The notes under the pieces: generated by a model
What the model was told of the DNA's origin: nothing
Databases searched by the model: none
Seen by the model: only the letters and a program-made list of their open reading frames with translations
Program-made: the position numbers and the translations under genes
In this document: piece after piece, positions 36,106 through 44,531 of the stretch
Layout: each line of letters opens with the position of its first letter
How positions within the stretch are numbered: position 1 is the first letter of the stretch
Source of the DNA: Streptomyces spinoverrucosus
GTDB lineage: Bacteria > Actinomycetota > Actinomycetes > Streptomycetales > Streptomycetaceae
Assembly (NCBI RefSeq): GCF_006539505.1
Contig: NZ_BJND01000025.1
Coordinates: forward strand, 62,001 to 126,000
Reading direction: 5' to 3'
DNA length: 64,000 nt

Positions 36106-38067
36106 CTACGACGAGACCTTCACGTCGGCCGCCCGGACGAACGCGACCCGGTGGCCGTACTGGATCTCGTAGTACTGGTCCTTGCCCACGACGACCTTGT
36201 GCCCGTCGGTGGCGAAGGTGACCGCGTAGTAGTACTCGCCGGGCACCTTGTCGCCGACGACGTACTTCTGGCCCTTGAGCAGCTTGTACGGCAGCGGGGA
36301 CACCGACTGGGCGGGCACTCCCGCCGGGTAGGCGGACGCCTCCGGATAGGCACGGCCGTACACCGGGACGCTGTCCAGGCCGTCCCTCGGCGTGACGAGC
36401 AGGCCCCTCGCGGGTACCGCGGTCGGGGCCTTCGCCGGGTTGCGGAACCAGGCCTTCTGCCCCAGGTACCAGATCGCCGTCCAGTCGCCCTGGCGGCCGG
36501 CCACCGCGTACTGCTGGCCGGTGGAGACCCGTGAGCCGATGTCGTTGACGCCGGTCGTGGAGTCCTCGCCGCCCGGGCGCAGACCGATGTCCTTGATCAG
36601 CGGGTAGCTCTCGCCGGGCCCGGAGTACAGCCTTACCGCGCTCGAACCGTGCACCTCGCACGGCTCGCCCTGCGAGGTGCAGCCCGTGTACTGCGGCCGG
36701 TTCGAGGCGTAGTCCGGCAGGATCGTCACCAGGCCGCTGCCCGCGCGGGCGGTCGGGCCGAAGGGGCGGCCGAGCAGAGTGAAGTAGTGCCGCCAGTCCC
36801 AGTACGGGCCCGGGTCCGTGTGCATGCCCGGGACCGTCGCCGTGGTCGGGCCGGGCACGTTGTCGTGGCCGAGGATGTGCTGCCGGTCCAGCGGGATGCC
36901 GTACTTCTTGGCCAGGTACTTCACCAACCGCGCCGACGAGCGGTACATCGCCTCCGTGTACCAGGCGTCGGGCGAGGCCAGGAAGCCCTCGTGCTCCAGG
37001 CCGATCGACTTGGCGTTGACGTACCAGTTGCCCGCGTGCCAGGCCACGTCCTTCGCCTTGACGTGCTGGGCGATGTGGCCGTCCGTGGAGCGCAGGGAGT
37101 ACTGCCAGGACACGTAGGTCGGGTCCTGCACCAGGTCCAGGACGCCCTCCCAGGCGCCCTCCGTGTCGTGCACGATGATGTACTCGATGCTCTGCGACGC
37201 CGGGCGCTCACCCAGGTCGTGGTTGCCGTAGTCGCCGTCGCCGAACTCCTCGTACGGCGCCGGGATCCACTCGCAGGAGACCGTGGCCGGGCATTCCGTG
37301 CCCTCGGTGGCCGTCTTGCGCAGGCCCGCCCGCCGCAACTGGGCAGTGTCGGGGGCGAGTCCGGGCTGCGCGGCCAGGGTGACCCGCTGACCGGCGTCCG
37401 TGCGGCGTTCCTGACCGGTGCGCAACACGTCGTACACATCGCCCGCGTACGTCGCCGCCGTCGCGGTGTCGTCGGCGCCCGAGAAACGGGCCACCGCCCC
37501 GTACCAGTCCGCCGGGTCGTCACTCGGCGGCTCGCCCAGCTCCCGCTGCGCGGCGGCGAGCAGCGCTGCACCGCCCGCCACATTGGCCGCCGGGTCGGTG
37601 CGCAACTCCTCGGCGCTGATGCCGGTCAGCTCGGCGGCCTTCGTCAAGGTCTTCAGGCGGACCGGGAGTTCGGCGTTCTCCGGGAGCTTCGCGTCGGGCA
37701 GCAGCGGCGGGCGGGCGTCGTCGCCGCGCGGGTCCTCCGTGCCCTCGCTGTGGTGGGGGGCGGTGGCCAGCGCCGTACGGGCGTCGGTGAGGTGCATCGG
37801 GCCGTAGCCGCCGGTCACGCTCGGCGCACCGCCGTGCGCGTCCCAGCGGGACTGGAGGTAGGAGACGCCGAGCAGCACGCTCTGCGGCACGTCGTACTCG
37901 GCGGCCGCCTGCTCGAACGCCTGTTGCAGCTCACCGTCCGACCGGGCGTCGGACGGGGCGGCGCCCAGCAACGGCAGCAGCAGCGCCGCGGAGGCCACGG
38001 CGCCGGCGGTCCGGCGTACGCGTCTCGGCCCGGCGGCTCGGTCGGGGTCGGTGGCGGATCCTCGCAA
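36106..38067 (-). CDS. Secreted N-acetylmuramoyl-L-alanine amidase (peptidoglycan-recognition/amidase_2 type)
   Basis: 653 aa. TTG 38067 is supported by AGGAGG five bases upstream; a Sec signal follows (VASAALLLPLLGAAPSDA). Residues ~45-210 are helical with a lysozyme-like feel (PQSVLLGVSYLQSRWDAHGGAPS). The amidase_2 domain (~285-430) has IIVHDTEG (zinc ligand His300), an HAGNW segment, IGLEHEGF and GMHTDPGPYWDW (His416, then Asp in the third ligand position). The C-terminal ~200 residues have SH3-like repeats. It cleaves the lactyl-peptide bond in wall turnover or sporulation; the exact role is inferred. Confidence 0.88.
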   Translation of the reverse strand: MRGSATDPDRAAGPRRVRRTAGAVASAALLLPLLGAAPSDARSDGELQQAFEQAAAEYDVPQSVLLGVSYLQSRWDAHGGAPSVTGGYGPMHLTDARTALATAPHHSEGTEDPRGDDARPPLLPDAKLPENAELPVRLKTLTKAAELTGISAEELRTDPAANVAGGAALLAAAQRELGEPPSDDPADWYGAVARFSGADDTATAATYAGDVYDVLRTGQERRTDAGQRVTLAAQPGLAPDTAQLRRAGLRKTATEGTECPATVSCEWIPAPYEEFGDGDYGNHDLGERPASQSIEYIIVHDTEGAWEGVLDLVQDPTYVSWQYSLRSTDGHIAQHVKAKDVAWHAGNWYVNAKSIGLEHEGFLASPDAWYTEAMYRSSARLVKYLAKKYGIPLDRQHILGHDNVPGPTTATVPGMHTDPGPYWDWRHYFTLLGRPFGPTARAGSGLVTILPDYASNRPQYTGCTSQGEPCEVHGSSAVRLYSGPGESYPLIKDIGLRPGGEDSTTGVNDIGSRVSTGQQYAVAGRQGDWTAIWYLGQKAWFRNPAKAPTAVPARGLLVTPRDGLDSVPVYGRAYPEASAYPAGVPAQSVSPLPYKLLKGQKYVVGDKVPGEYYYAVTFATDGHKVVVGKDQYYEIQYGHRVAFVRAADVKVSS

Positions 38068-38331
38068 AGCAGCCTCCTGGGACGGTTGGGCGCGATGAGC
38101 CGTGCGGGGCCGGGCGTGTCAGTGGTACCGGCTCTCCGACGATCCGTCAATCATGCAATCAGGGGGGCGATTTCCCCGGTCAGGGCGGGGTTGCGGGAGT
38201 TTCGTGGCGGCGGCCGCCGGGCCTGCGGGGCGTCAGTGGCGTACACCAATGGACCCTCCACCAGGGCCCCGGACATGACGAGGCCCGCGGTGCGCCGCTG
38301 TCCCTGGCGCACCGCGGGCCGTGATCCCCCT

Positions 38332-39513
38332 TCAGCGAGTGCCGACCGCCGCACGCACGGCCCGGCGGGCCAGCTGGCAGTCGTCGTGCAACCGCCGCAG
38401 CAGCAGCCGCTGTTCCTCGCCGGACGGCGCGGCACCCGGCTGGGCCACACCCGGTGCCGCCGGGGCCGCGTCGTGCATCGAACGCTGCACGGCCGTCTCG
38501 TACGTACGGATCTCGCGGGTCAGTACGAGCATCAGGTTGACCAGGAACGCGTCCCGCGAGGCCGGCCCCGCGGACTGGGCGATCTGGCTGATGTGCCGCC
38601 GCGCCGCGGGGGCGTCGCCGAGCACCGACCACAGGGTGGCCAGGTCGTACCCCGGCAGGTACCAGCCGGCGTGCTCCCAGTCCACCAGGACCGGTCCCGC
38701 GGGCGAGAGCAGGACGTTCGACAGCAGCGCGTCGCCGTGGCAGAACTGACCCATGCCCTGCCGGCCCGCGGCGAGCGCGATGCCGTGCAGCAGCTTCTGC
38801 AGGTCGCCCAGGTCCCGGTCGGTGAGCAGCCCCAGCTCGTGATACCGGGAGATCCGGGCCGCGTAGTCCAGCGGCGCGTCGAACGTGCCCGCGGGGGGCC
38901 GCCAGGCGTTCAGCCGGCAGATCGCGCTCAGCGCCTGCCGGATGTCCGCCCTTGGCGGTGCCTCCGCCGGGTGCCGCTGGAGTGCCGCCGCCCGTCCCGG
39001 CATCCGTTCGATGACCAATGTGCAGTTGTCCGGGTCCGCCGCGATCAGCCGGGGCGCCCGCACGGGCGGGCGGTGCCGGACGAACGAGCGGTATGCCGCT
39101 ATTTCGTGGCGGATCCGCTCCGCCCACGCCGGGGAGTGGTCGAGTAAACACTTGGCGACGGCCGTACTGCGTCCGGTGGTGCCGACCAGCAGCACGGACC
39201 GTCCGCTGCGCCGCAGCACCTGCACCGGGGCGAACTCCGGGCAGATCCGGTGCACCGAGGCGATCACCGTGCGCAGCTGGGCGCCCTGGGGGCCGGACAA
39301 GTCGAGTCTCCCGCTGAGCGGTTGGGTGCCGAGCCCCGCGGGGCGCCGCGCCCGGCCCGCACCGAGCACGGGGGCCGTCGGACGCGCGGGGGCGAGGTAG
39401 GGGCCGCCGCCACCCGGCAGGGGAGGCTCTCCCGGCCTGGGGGAGGCGGGAGACGCGGGGCGCGGGCGCAGCGGCCGGGGCGGGGCGGACACGGAGGACG
39501 ATGCTGCGTACAT
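38332..39513 (-). CDS. Aminoglycoside phosphotransferase (APH)-fold kinase-like protein
   Basis: 393 aa if ATG 39513 is used (ATG 39549 would add 12 residues). The first ~90 residues are Pro- and Ala-rich and low in complexity. The kinase-like fold shows KCLLDHSPAWAERIRHEIAAYRS (nucleotide Lys), a brief hinge (LVIERMPG), the catalytic HGDALLSNVLL (Asp, Asn) and VDWEHAGWYLPGYDLATLW (metal Asp). APH-fold proteins phosphorylate small hydroxyl compounds or choline, so resistance should not be assumed. It is divergent from the NsdA-like gene at 39758. Confidence 0.82.
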   Translation of the reverse strand: MYAASSSVSAPPRPLRPRPASPASPRPGEPPLPGGGGPYLAPARPTAPVLGAGRARRPAGLGTQPLSGRLDLSGPQGAQLRTVIASVHRICPEFAPVQVLRRSGRSVLLVGTTGRSTAVAKCLLDHSPAWAERIRHEIAAYRSFVRHRPPVRAPRLIAADPDNCTLVIERMPGRAAALQRHPAEAPPRADIRQALSAICRLNAWRPPAGTFDAPLDYAARISRYHELGLLTDRDLGDLQKLLHGIALAAGRQGMGQFCHGDALLSNVLLSPAGPVLVDWEHAGWYLPGYDLATLWSVLGDAPAARRHISQIAQSAGPASRDAFLVNLMLVLTREIRTYETAVQRSMHDAAPAAPGVAQPGAAPSGEEQRLLLRRLHDDCQLARRAVRAAVGTR

Positions 39514-39676
39514 GGGCGAGACAGATCCCTTCGTGTGCCTGCGAGTCATTACGCCACCCGAACCGACCGCCCGGGTGCACCCTGGGGAATGCACCAGCCG
39601 TATCTGGAAGGCGACCGGGTCGGGGTGGCGCGTTCCTACCTGACACCCGATGTGCAGTGGCACACCATCTGGCGGA

Positions 39677-39696
39677 CCCTGGCGAACCCTGGCGAA
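39677..39696 (+). repeat. Tandem 10-bp repeat in the NsdA-like gene promoter
   Basis: CCCTGGCGAA twice, head to tail, about 62 bases before the GTG 39758 start. A third near-match (TCTGGCGGA) precedes it. Direct repeats of helical-turn length suggest a protein-binding site for the following gene or the divergent APH-like gene. Confidence 0.5.
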
Positions 39697-39757
39697 TAGT
39701 CGCCCGGCAACTCGCCCCGGGCTACTGTCAACTCAGCCGAGAACCTGGGGGCTTGAT

Positions 39758-41251
39758 GTGAGCGGAGAACCCAACACCCGCCTTGCGGACCTGTTCGGCC
39801 TGGCCGGCTGGTCCAAGGGAGAGCTCGCGAGGCTGGTCAACAAGCAGGCGGCGGCCATGGGCCACCCCCAGCTGGCGACCGACACCTCACGGGTGCGGCG
39901 TTGGATCGACATGGGAGAGATCCCGCGCGATCCGGTGCCGCGGGTGCTGGCGGCTCTGTTCACCGAGCGTCTCGGCCGTGTCGTGACCATCGAGGACCTC
40001 GGTCTGGTCCGGCACGGGCGTACGGGGAAGCGGCAGGGCGGCGGGAGTGTGGAGCATCCCGACGGTGTGCCGTGGGCGCCCGAACGGACCGCTGCGGTCC
40101 TCACCGAATTCACGGGAATGGACCTCATGCTCAACCGACGCGGCTTGGTGGGCGCGGGTGCCGTGCTCGCCGCGGGATCCGCACTCAGCAGCGCCATGTA
40201 CGACTGGCTGCACACCGATCCGGCCCTGGCGGCCGACGCTCCCCATCTCGACGACCCCCTGCACGCCGACCCCGCCGGGTTCGACCGCTACGAGGCCGCC
40301 CCCATCGGGTCGCAGGAGATCGAGGAACTGGAGCGCTCTGTCGAGGTGTTCCGCGCCTGGGACGCGGCCCGCGGCGGCGGGCTCCAGCGCAAGGCGGTCG
40401 TGGGCCAGCTCAACGAGGTGGGCGGCATGCTCGCCTACCGTCACCCTCCTCATCTGCAACGGCGCCTGTGGGGCGTCGCGGCCAACCTCGCCGTCCTCGC
40501 GGGCTGGATGTCGCACGACGTCGGCCTGGAGCCCACGGCCCAGAAGTACTTCGTCATCGCCGCCCATGCCGCGCGCGAGGGCGGCGACCGGCCCCGGGCC
40601 GGCGAGGCGCTCTCCCGGGCGGCCCGCCAGATGGTGCACCTGGGCCGGCCCGACGACGCGCTGGACCTGATGAAGCTCGCCCAGTCCGGCTCCGGGGAGG
40701 AGGTACTGCCCCGCACCCGGGCGATGTTCCACACCATCGAGGCGTGGGCCCAGGCGTCCATGGGCAAGGGCCAGGCGATGCGCCGCACTCTCGGCCAGGC
40801 GGAGGACCTGTTCGTCTCCGACAGGGGGGACGTGCCGCCGCCCAGCTGGATGCAGCTGTTCAACGAGGCGGACCTGTACGGCATGCAGGCCCTGGCCTAC
40901 CGCACGCTGGCGGAGTTCGAGCCGGGCGCGGCGGCGCACGCTCAGCACTTCGCGGACAAGGCGCTGGCGCTGCGGGTCGAGGCACAGCAGCGGTCGAAGA
41001 TCTTCGACTTCCTGTCCATGGCATCGGCCTGCTTCATCGCCGACGACCCCGAACAGGCGGACCGGTTCGCCCGTCTCGCCCTGATGTCGATGGGGCAGAA
41101 CTCCTCCCGCCGCACCTGGGACCGGCTGCGCCAGATGTACCGGCTCACCGCCGAGTACGCCGAGTACCCGAAGATTCAGGAGCTGCGGGAGGAGATCAAG
41201 CTGGCGCTGCCGAAGACGAAGGGGAGGGGCGGCAACAGCTCACAGGTGTAG
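39758..41251 (+). CDS. NsdA/NsdB-like regulator with TPR-type helices
   Basis: 497 aa from GTG 39758 (GGGGG 8 bases upstream). The N-terminal HTH-like part (LADLFGLAGWSKGELARLVN, ATDTSRVRRWIDMGEIPRDP) is the signature of NsdA, the Streptomyces coelicolor repressor of antibiotic and morphological development. A hydrophobic patch (GAGAVLAAGSALSSAMYDWL, ~130-150) and helical TPR-like repeats (~200-470) follow. Length agrees with NsdA (about 500 aa), but its known neighbours ftsY and amtB are absent, so it may be a paralogue such as NsdB. It likely represses secondary metabolism or sporulation. Confidence 0.8.
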   Translation: MSGEPNTRLADLFGLAGWSKGELARLVNKQAAAMGHPQLATDTSRVRRWIDMGEIPRDPVPRVLAALFTERLGRVVTIEDLGLVRHGRTGKRQGGGSVEHPDGVPWAPERTAAVLTEFTGMDLMLNRRGLVGAGAVLAAGSALSSAMYDWLHTDPALAADAPHLDDPLHADPAGFDRYEAAPIGSQEIEELERSVEVFRAWDAARGGGLQRKAVVGQLNEVGGMLAYRHPPHLQRRLWGVAANLAVLAGWMSHDVGLEPTAQKYFVIAAHAAREGGDRPRAGEALSRAARQMVHLGRPDDALDLMKLAQSGSGEEVLPRTRAMFHTIEAWAQASMGKGQAMRRTLGQAEDLFVSDRGDVPPPSWMQLFNEADLYGMQALAYRTLAEFEPGAAAHAQHFADKALALRVEAQQRSKIFDFLSMASACFIADDPEQADRFARLALMSMGQNSSRRTWDRLRQMYRLTAEYAEYPKIQELREEIKLALPKTKGRGGNSSQV

Positions 41252-41263
41252 TCCGACTGTCCC

Positions 41264-41287
41264 CGCCTACTATCACGCCTACTATCA
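41264..41287 (+). repeat. Perfect 12-bp tandem duplication between convergent genes
   Basis: CGCCTACTATCA occurs twice without a gap, between the NsdA-like stop (41251) and the SpoIIE-phosphatase stop (41296). No stem-loop is formed. It may be a replication-slippage product. Confidence 0.55.
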
Positions 41288-41295
41288 ACTGACCC

Positions 41296-42717
41296 CTAAG
41301 ACGTGACCTTGGCGATCAGTACACAGGCGTCGTCCTCGCGTTCGGTCTCGCCGAACTCCTCCACGACCGTCCGCACGCAGTCCTGTGCGGTCCGTGCCTC
41401 TGCGAAGCGCGGGGCCAGGTCGGTGAGGCGGTGGGGGGATCCCCAGTCCCTGGGCACCAGTCCGTCGGTGTGCAGCAGGACCAGGTCGCCCGCTTCGAGG
41501 GTCTCCTCGGCCTCGCCGTAGGCGGCACCCGAGGTCGCGCCGAGCAGGACGCCGTCCGGTGCGTTCAACCTGCGCCCCGTCCCGTTGCGGAACAGCAGCG
41601 GGGCGGGGTGTCCTGCTTGCGCCCACACCAGCGTGCGGGTCTCGGGGCGGTAGCGGCAGCAGACGGCGCTGCCGAGGGTCGGCTGGACGGTGGAGTCCAG
41701 CAGCTGGTTGAGCCAGGCCAGCAGCTTGCCCGGCCGGGTGCCCGCCATCGCCATGCCGCGCATCGCGCCGAGCAGCATGGCCATGCCCGATGTCACCGTG
41801 ACGCCGTGGCCGGTGAGGTCGCCGACGCTGAGCAGGGTCTCGCCGTCGGGCAGTTCCAGTGCGTCGTACCAGTCGCCGCCGATCAGTGCGCTGGTCGAGG
41901 AGGGCAGATAGCGGGCGGCCAGATCCAGGCTGCGCGGGCCCTGGCGCGGGAGCCGCAGGGTGCCGTGCCACGGTGGCAGCACGGCCTCCTGCAACTCGAC
42001 CGCAAGCCGGTGCTCGGTCTGTGCGACGTGCCGCCGACGCTCCAGCGAGTCACGGGTCTCGCTCACCGCCTGCTGGCTGCGGCGCAGTTCACTGACGTCG
42101 CGCAGCACCGCCCACATCGAGGCGGTGCCGCCGTCAGCGTCGAGCACGGGCTCGCCCATCATGTGCACGGTCCGCACCTCGCCGTCCGGCCGTACGATCC
42201 GGAACTCGCCGTCGATGCGCTTGGCGTCGACCAGGCAGTCCGTGACCATCGCGGTCAGCTGCGGCCGGTCCGCGTCCAGCACCAGCGAGGGCAGCTCGTC
42301 CAGGGTGAGCGGGGGAGCGGCGGGGTCGCGGCCGAGGATCTCGTACAGCTCGCCGGACCAACTGGCCTGGTCCGTCAGCAGGTTCCACTCCGCGCTGCCG
42401 ACCCGGCTGAGCAGCGACTCGCCCCGGGGAGCGGGCGATGCCGCCGGGACCGGCTCGGCCGGTGCCGCGGATGTCACGGGCGGTGGGCCGTCGCGCAGCT
42501 GGGCCAAGTGCTCGTCGAGGTCGTTGAGTTGGTGCAGTGCGAGGTCGTAGAGTGCGCGCTGCCAACGATCCCGCGGGTCCGAACCGTCACTGGGCGCGTC
42601 CCGCCGTACGGCGTCCACCTCGCCCTTGAGCCGCCGAGTCTGCGATATCAGCGCGTCGACCGAGCCGCGTCCTGGCGGCTGGGCGGCTGGGCGGTCCGCA
42701 GAGAGATGGGACGGCAT
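41296..42717 (-). CDS. PAS-SpoIIE (PP2C) phosphatase
   Basis: 473 aa. N-terminal helix (~20-85), a PAS domain (~100-215, NLLTDQASWSGELYEILGRD, FRIVRPDGEVRTVHM, ending RDVSELRRSQQAV), a short coiled region (~215-240), then the PP2C domain (~245-470) with GGDWYDALELPDGETLLSVGDLTGHG (metal Asp residues), LVWAQAGHPAPLLF and VLLHTDGLV. It probably dephosphorylates an anti-anti-sigma factor. Compared with 12305-14695 it lacks the GAF and kinase domains. The start is ATG 42717; the divergent spacer holds a 12-bp palindrome. Confidence 0.88.
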   Translation of the reverse strand: MPSHLSADRPAAQPPGRGSVDALISQTRRLKGEVDAVRRDAPSDGSDPRDRWQRALYDLALHQLNDLDEHLAQLRDGPPPVTSAAPAEPVPAASPAPRGESLLSRVGSAEWNLLTDQASWSGELYEILGRDPAAPPLTLDELPSLVLDADRPQLTAMVTDCLVDAKRIDGEFRIVRPDGEVRTVHMMGEPVLDADGGTASMWAVLRDVSELRRSQQAVSETRDSLERRRHVAQTEHRLAVELQEAVLPPWHGTLRLPRQGPRSLDLAARYLPSSTSALIGGDWYDALELPDGETLLSVGDLTGHGVTVTSGMAMLLGAMRGMAMAGTRPGKLLAWLNQLLDSTVQPTLGSAVCCRYRPETRTLVWAQAGHPAPLLFRNGTGRRLNAPDGVLLGATSGAAYGEAEETLEAGDLVLLHTDGLVPRDWGSPHRLTDLAPRFAEARTAQDCVRTVVEEFGETEREDDACVLIAKVTS

Positions 42718-43022
42718 GACGCACTCCGATGCGGGGGGACGGTACGACCAAGGCTGACGGTGGGACCGTTACGACTGTTGCACAGCCCGCGACGCCCTGT
42801 AAGGGATTTGGCAACACACGATACGGTGGTGCTTCTGGCATATGCCACCGTCTTCACGGAGTGCTTGTGGCGTAGGTGGGGCGTACGTCGGGCGGTGGTG
42901 CAAGTCGTAGACGGAGTACGCAAATTGACGGGCCGTAAGGCCGAGCGTCTCGCACTCATTCGGGTGTTCGACGCACGTGTGTTCAAGGTGTACGTCAGAC
43001 GCCGGAACGAGCTCTTAAGAGC
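42718..43022. other. Divergent intergenic region between SpoIIE phosphatase and SsgA-like gene
   Basis: No gene is supported. It contains the perfect palindrome TGGCATATGCCA at 42836-42847, flanked by GGTGG and CCACC, which could be an operator. The DNA is AT-richer around 42805-42845 (GGGATTTGGCAACACACGAT), as expected for promoters. A plus-strand open frame crosses it but continues from the antisense of the phosphatase gene and has no start site. Confidence 0.5.
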
Positions 43023-43436
43023 ATGGACATCACCCTCCAGCAGCCCGCCCACGCCCGGCTGATCACGGCGGAGGAGCGGGACGTTCCCGTCCCCGTCACG
43101 CTCCGCTACCTCTCCACCGACCCGCTGGCCGTGCACCTCGACTTCCCGCCCGAGGTGTGCCTCGACGGCGAGGCGCTCAGCTGGACCTTCGCCCGGTCCC
43201 TGCTCCAGGAAGGGGTGCGCGGCCCGGCCGGGAGCGGTGACGTGCACATCTGGCCGTGCGGGCGGGCCCGTACGGTGCTGGAGCTCCACTCGCCGTTCGG
43301 GCTGGCGCTGCTCCAGTTCGACACCGCGGCCCTGCGTCGCTTCCTGCTGCGTTCGTACGCGGTCGTCGCGGCCGGCGAGGAGGACGTCGCCGACGCCGTC
43401 GAGCAGGGGCTGAGCAGCCTGTTCGACGGCGTCTGA
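43023..43436 (+). CDS. SsgA-family sporulation/cell-division protein (SALP)
   Basis: 137 aa. RYLSTDPLAVHLDFPPEVCLDGEALSWTFARSLLQEGV and SGDVHIWPCGRARTVLELHSPFGLALLQFDTAALRRFLLRSYAVV are typical of the SsgA/SsgB fold, which in Streptomyces positions septa and remodels peptidoglycan during sporulation. Its length equals that of most SALPs (~135 aa). The N-terminal ~18 residues are least conserved. It is one of several paralogues expected per genome, and I cannot assign which. The stop codon lies inside a 34-bp palindrome. Confidence 0.9.
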   Translation: MDITLQQPAHARLITAEERDVPVPVTLRYLSTDPLAVHLDFPPEVCLDGEALSWTFARSLLQEGVRGPAGSGDVHIWPCGRARTVLELHSPFGLALLQFDTAALRRFLLRSYAVVAAGEEDVADAVEQGLSSLFDGV

Positions 43437-43457
43437 CGTCGACGTCAGACGCCGTCG
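43424..43457. terminator. Perfect 34-bp palindrome containing both stop codons of convergent genes
   Basis: CGACGGCGTCTGACGTC is followed directly by its reverse complement, with no loop; all 17 base pairs match and the next pair (43423 T, 43458 T) does not. On each strand it reads GAC-GGC-GTC-TGA, so the SsgA-like protein and the oxidoreductase both end in DGV. It probably terminates both transcripts as a hairpin. Confidence 0.85.
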
Positions 43458-44470
43458 TCCGCGTACAGCTCGGGGCGCGCCGCGAGCTCGACGGTCACCC
43501 GGCCGCCGCTCACCAGCGCCCGGACCCCGGCCTCGGCGACGGCGGAGGCCGCGTATCCGTCCCAGGCGCTCGGGCCGGTGACCCGCCCCTGCCGGGTAGC
43601 GTCGACCCAGGCCTGCACCTCGCGGTCGTAGGCATCCGCGAACCGTACGAGGTAGTCCTGCGGCACCTCCTCACGGGCGCCGCCGTCCGAGGTGACGACC
43701 ATCGTGTGGCCCTCCCCGATCCGGGCGCTGCCCGCCTCGCAGACGGCCTCGCAACGCACCTGGTAGCCGAAGCCACAGTTGACGAAGACCTCCACGTCGA
43801 CCAGGGCGCCGCCCGCGGTCTCGAACAGCACGAACTGTGGGTCGAGCAGGCCCTCGGGGGCGTTCCCGGAGGAACGGGGGCGCAGCACGGTCACGGCAGT
43901 CAGCTCCTGGCCGAGCAGCCAGCGCGCCGCGTCGATCTCGTGCGAGACCGAGCTGTTGACCAGCATCGCGCTGGTGAAACCGGGCGGGGAGGAGACGTTG
44001 CGGTGGACGCAGTGCAGCATCAGCGGCCGCCCCAGACGACCGCTGTCCAGCACCGACTTGAGCTGCCGGTACTCGGCGTCGTACCGCCGCATGAAACCGA
44101 CCTGCGCCAGCCGCCGCCCGAGCCGCGCCTCCGCCTCCACCACCCGCAGCGCCCCCGCCGACTCGGGCACCATCGGCTTCTCGCACAGCACCGGAAGGCC
44201 CCGCGCGAAGGCCGCGAGCAGTGCCTCCTCGTGGGCAGGGCCGGGGGAGGCGATCAGCACGGCGTCGACGCCGGGCGCGTCCAGCGCGGCCTCCGCCTCG
44301 GCGTGCACCGCGACCCCGTCGATACCGGCCGCCGCCTCCTTCGCCCGTGCCGGGTCCGGGTCGGCCACGGCGGCCACCCTGGCACCGCTCACCACCCGGT
44401 CCAGCCGCCGTATGTGGTCGGCTCCCATGTGTCCCGCGCCCAGCACCGCCACGCCCAGCAGCTCACCCAC
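43445..44470 (-). CDS. Gfo/Idh/MocA-family NAD(P)-dependent oxidoreductase (inositol dehydrogenase-like)
   Basis: 341 aa from GTG 44470 (GGGAGGG 7 bases upstream); the longer frame runs into unrelated sequence. The Rossmann segment VAVLGAGHMGADHIRRL (~8-24) and GLPVLCEKPMVPE (conserved EKP Lys) are followed by SSVSHEIDAARWLLGQ, with the catalytic Asp/His site. The closest described activities are myo-inositol 2-dehydrogenase and related sugar-alcohol oxidoreductases. No inositol-catabolic genes lie nearby. It ends inside the shared 34-bp palindrome. Confidence 0.85.
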   Translation of the reverse strand: MGELLGVAVLGAGHMGADHIRRLDRVVSGARVAAVADPDPARAKEAAAGIDGVAVHAEAEAALDAPGVDAVLIASPGPAHEEALLAAFARGLPVLCEKPMVPESAGALRVVEAEARLGRRLAQVGFMRRYDAEYRQLKSVLDSGRLGRPLMLHCVHRNVSSPPGFTSAMLVNSSVSHEIDAARWLLGQELTAVTVLRPRSSGNAPEGLLDPQFVLFETAGGALVDVEVFVNCGFGYQVRCEAVCEAGSARIGEGHTMVVTSDGGAREEVPQDYLVRFADAYDREVQAWVDATRQGRVTGPSAWDGYAASAVAEAGVRALVSGGRVTVELAARPELYADDGV

Positions 44471-44531
44471 GTGCACCCTCCCGCTCCGCCGACTGTCCCG
44501 GCGTAGCGTAGGCGGAAGGGCACGGGTGCTG

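Noticed and set aside
42721..43062. Open frame leading into the SsgA-like gene
   Set aside because: It continues from the antisense of the phosphatase gene and enters the SsgA-like gene in a different frame.
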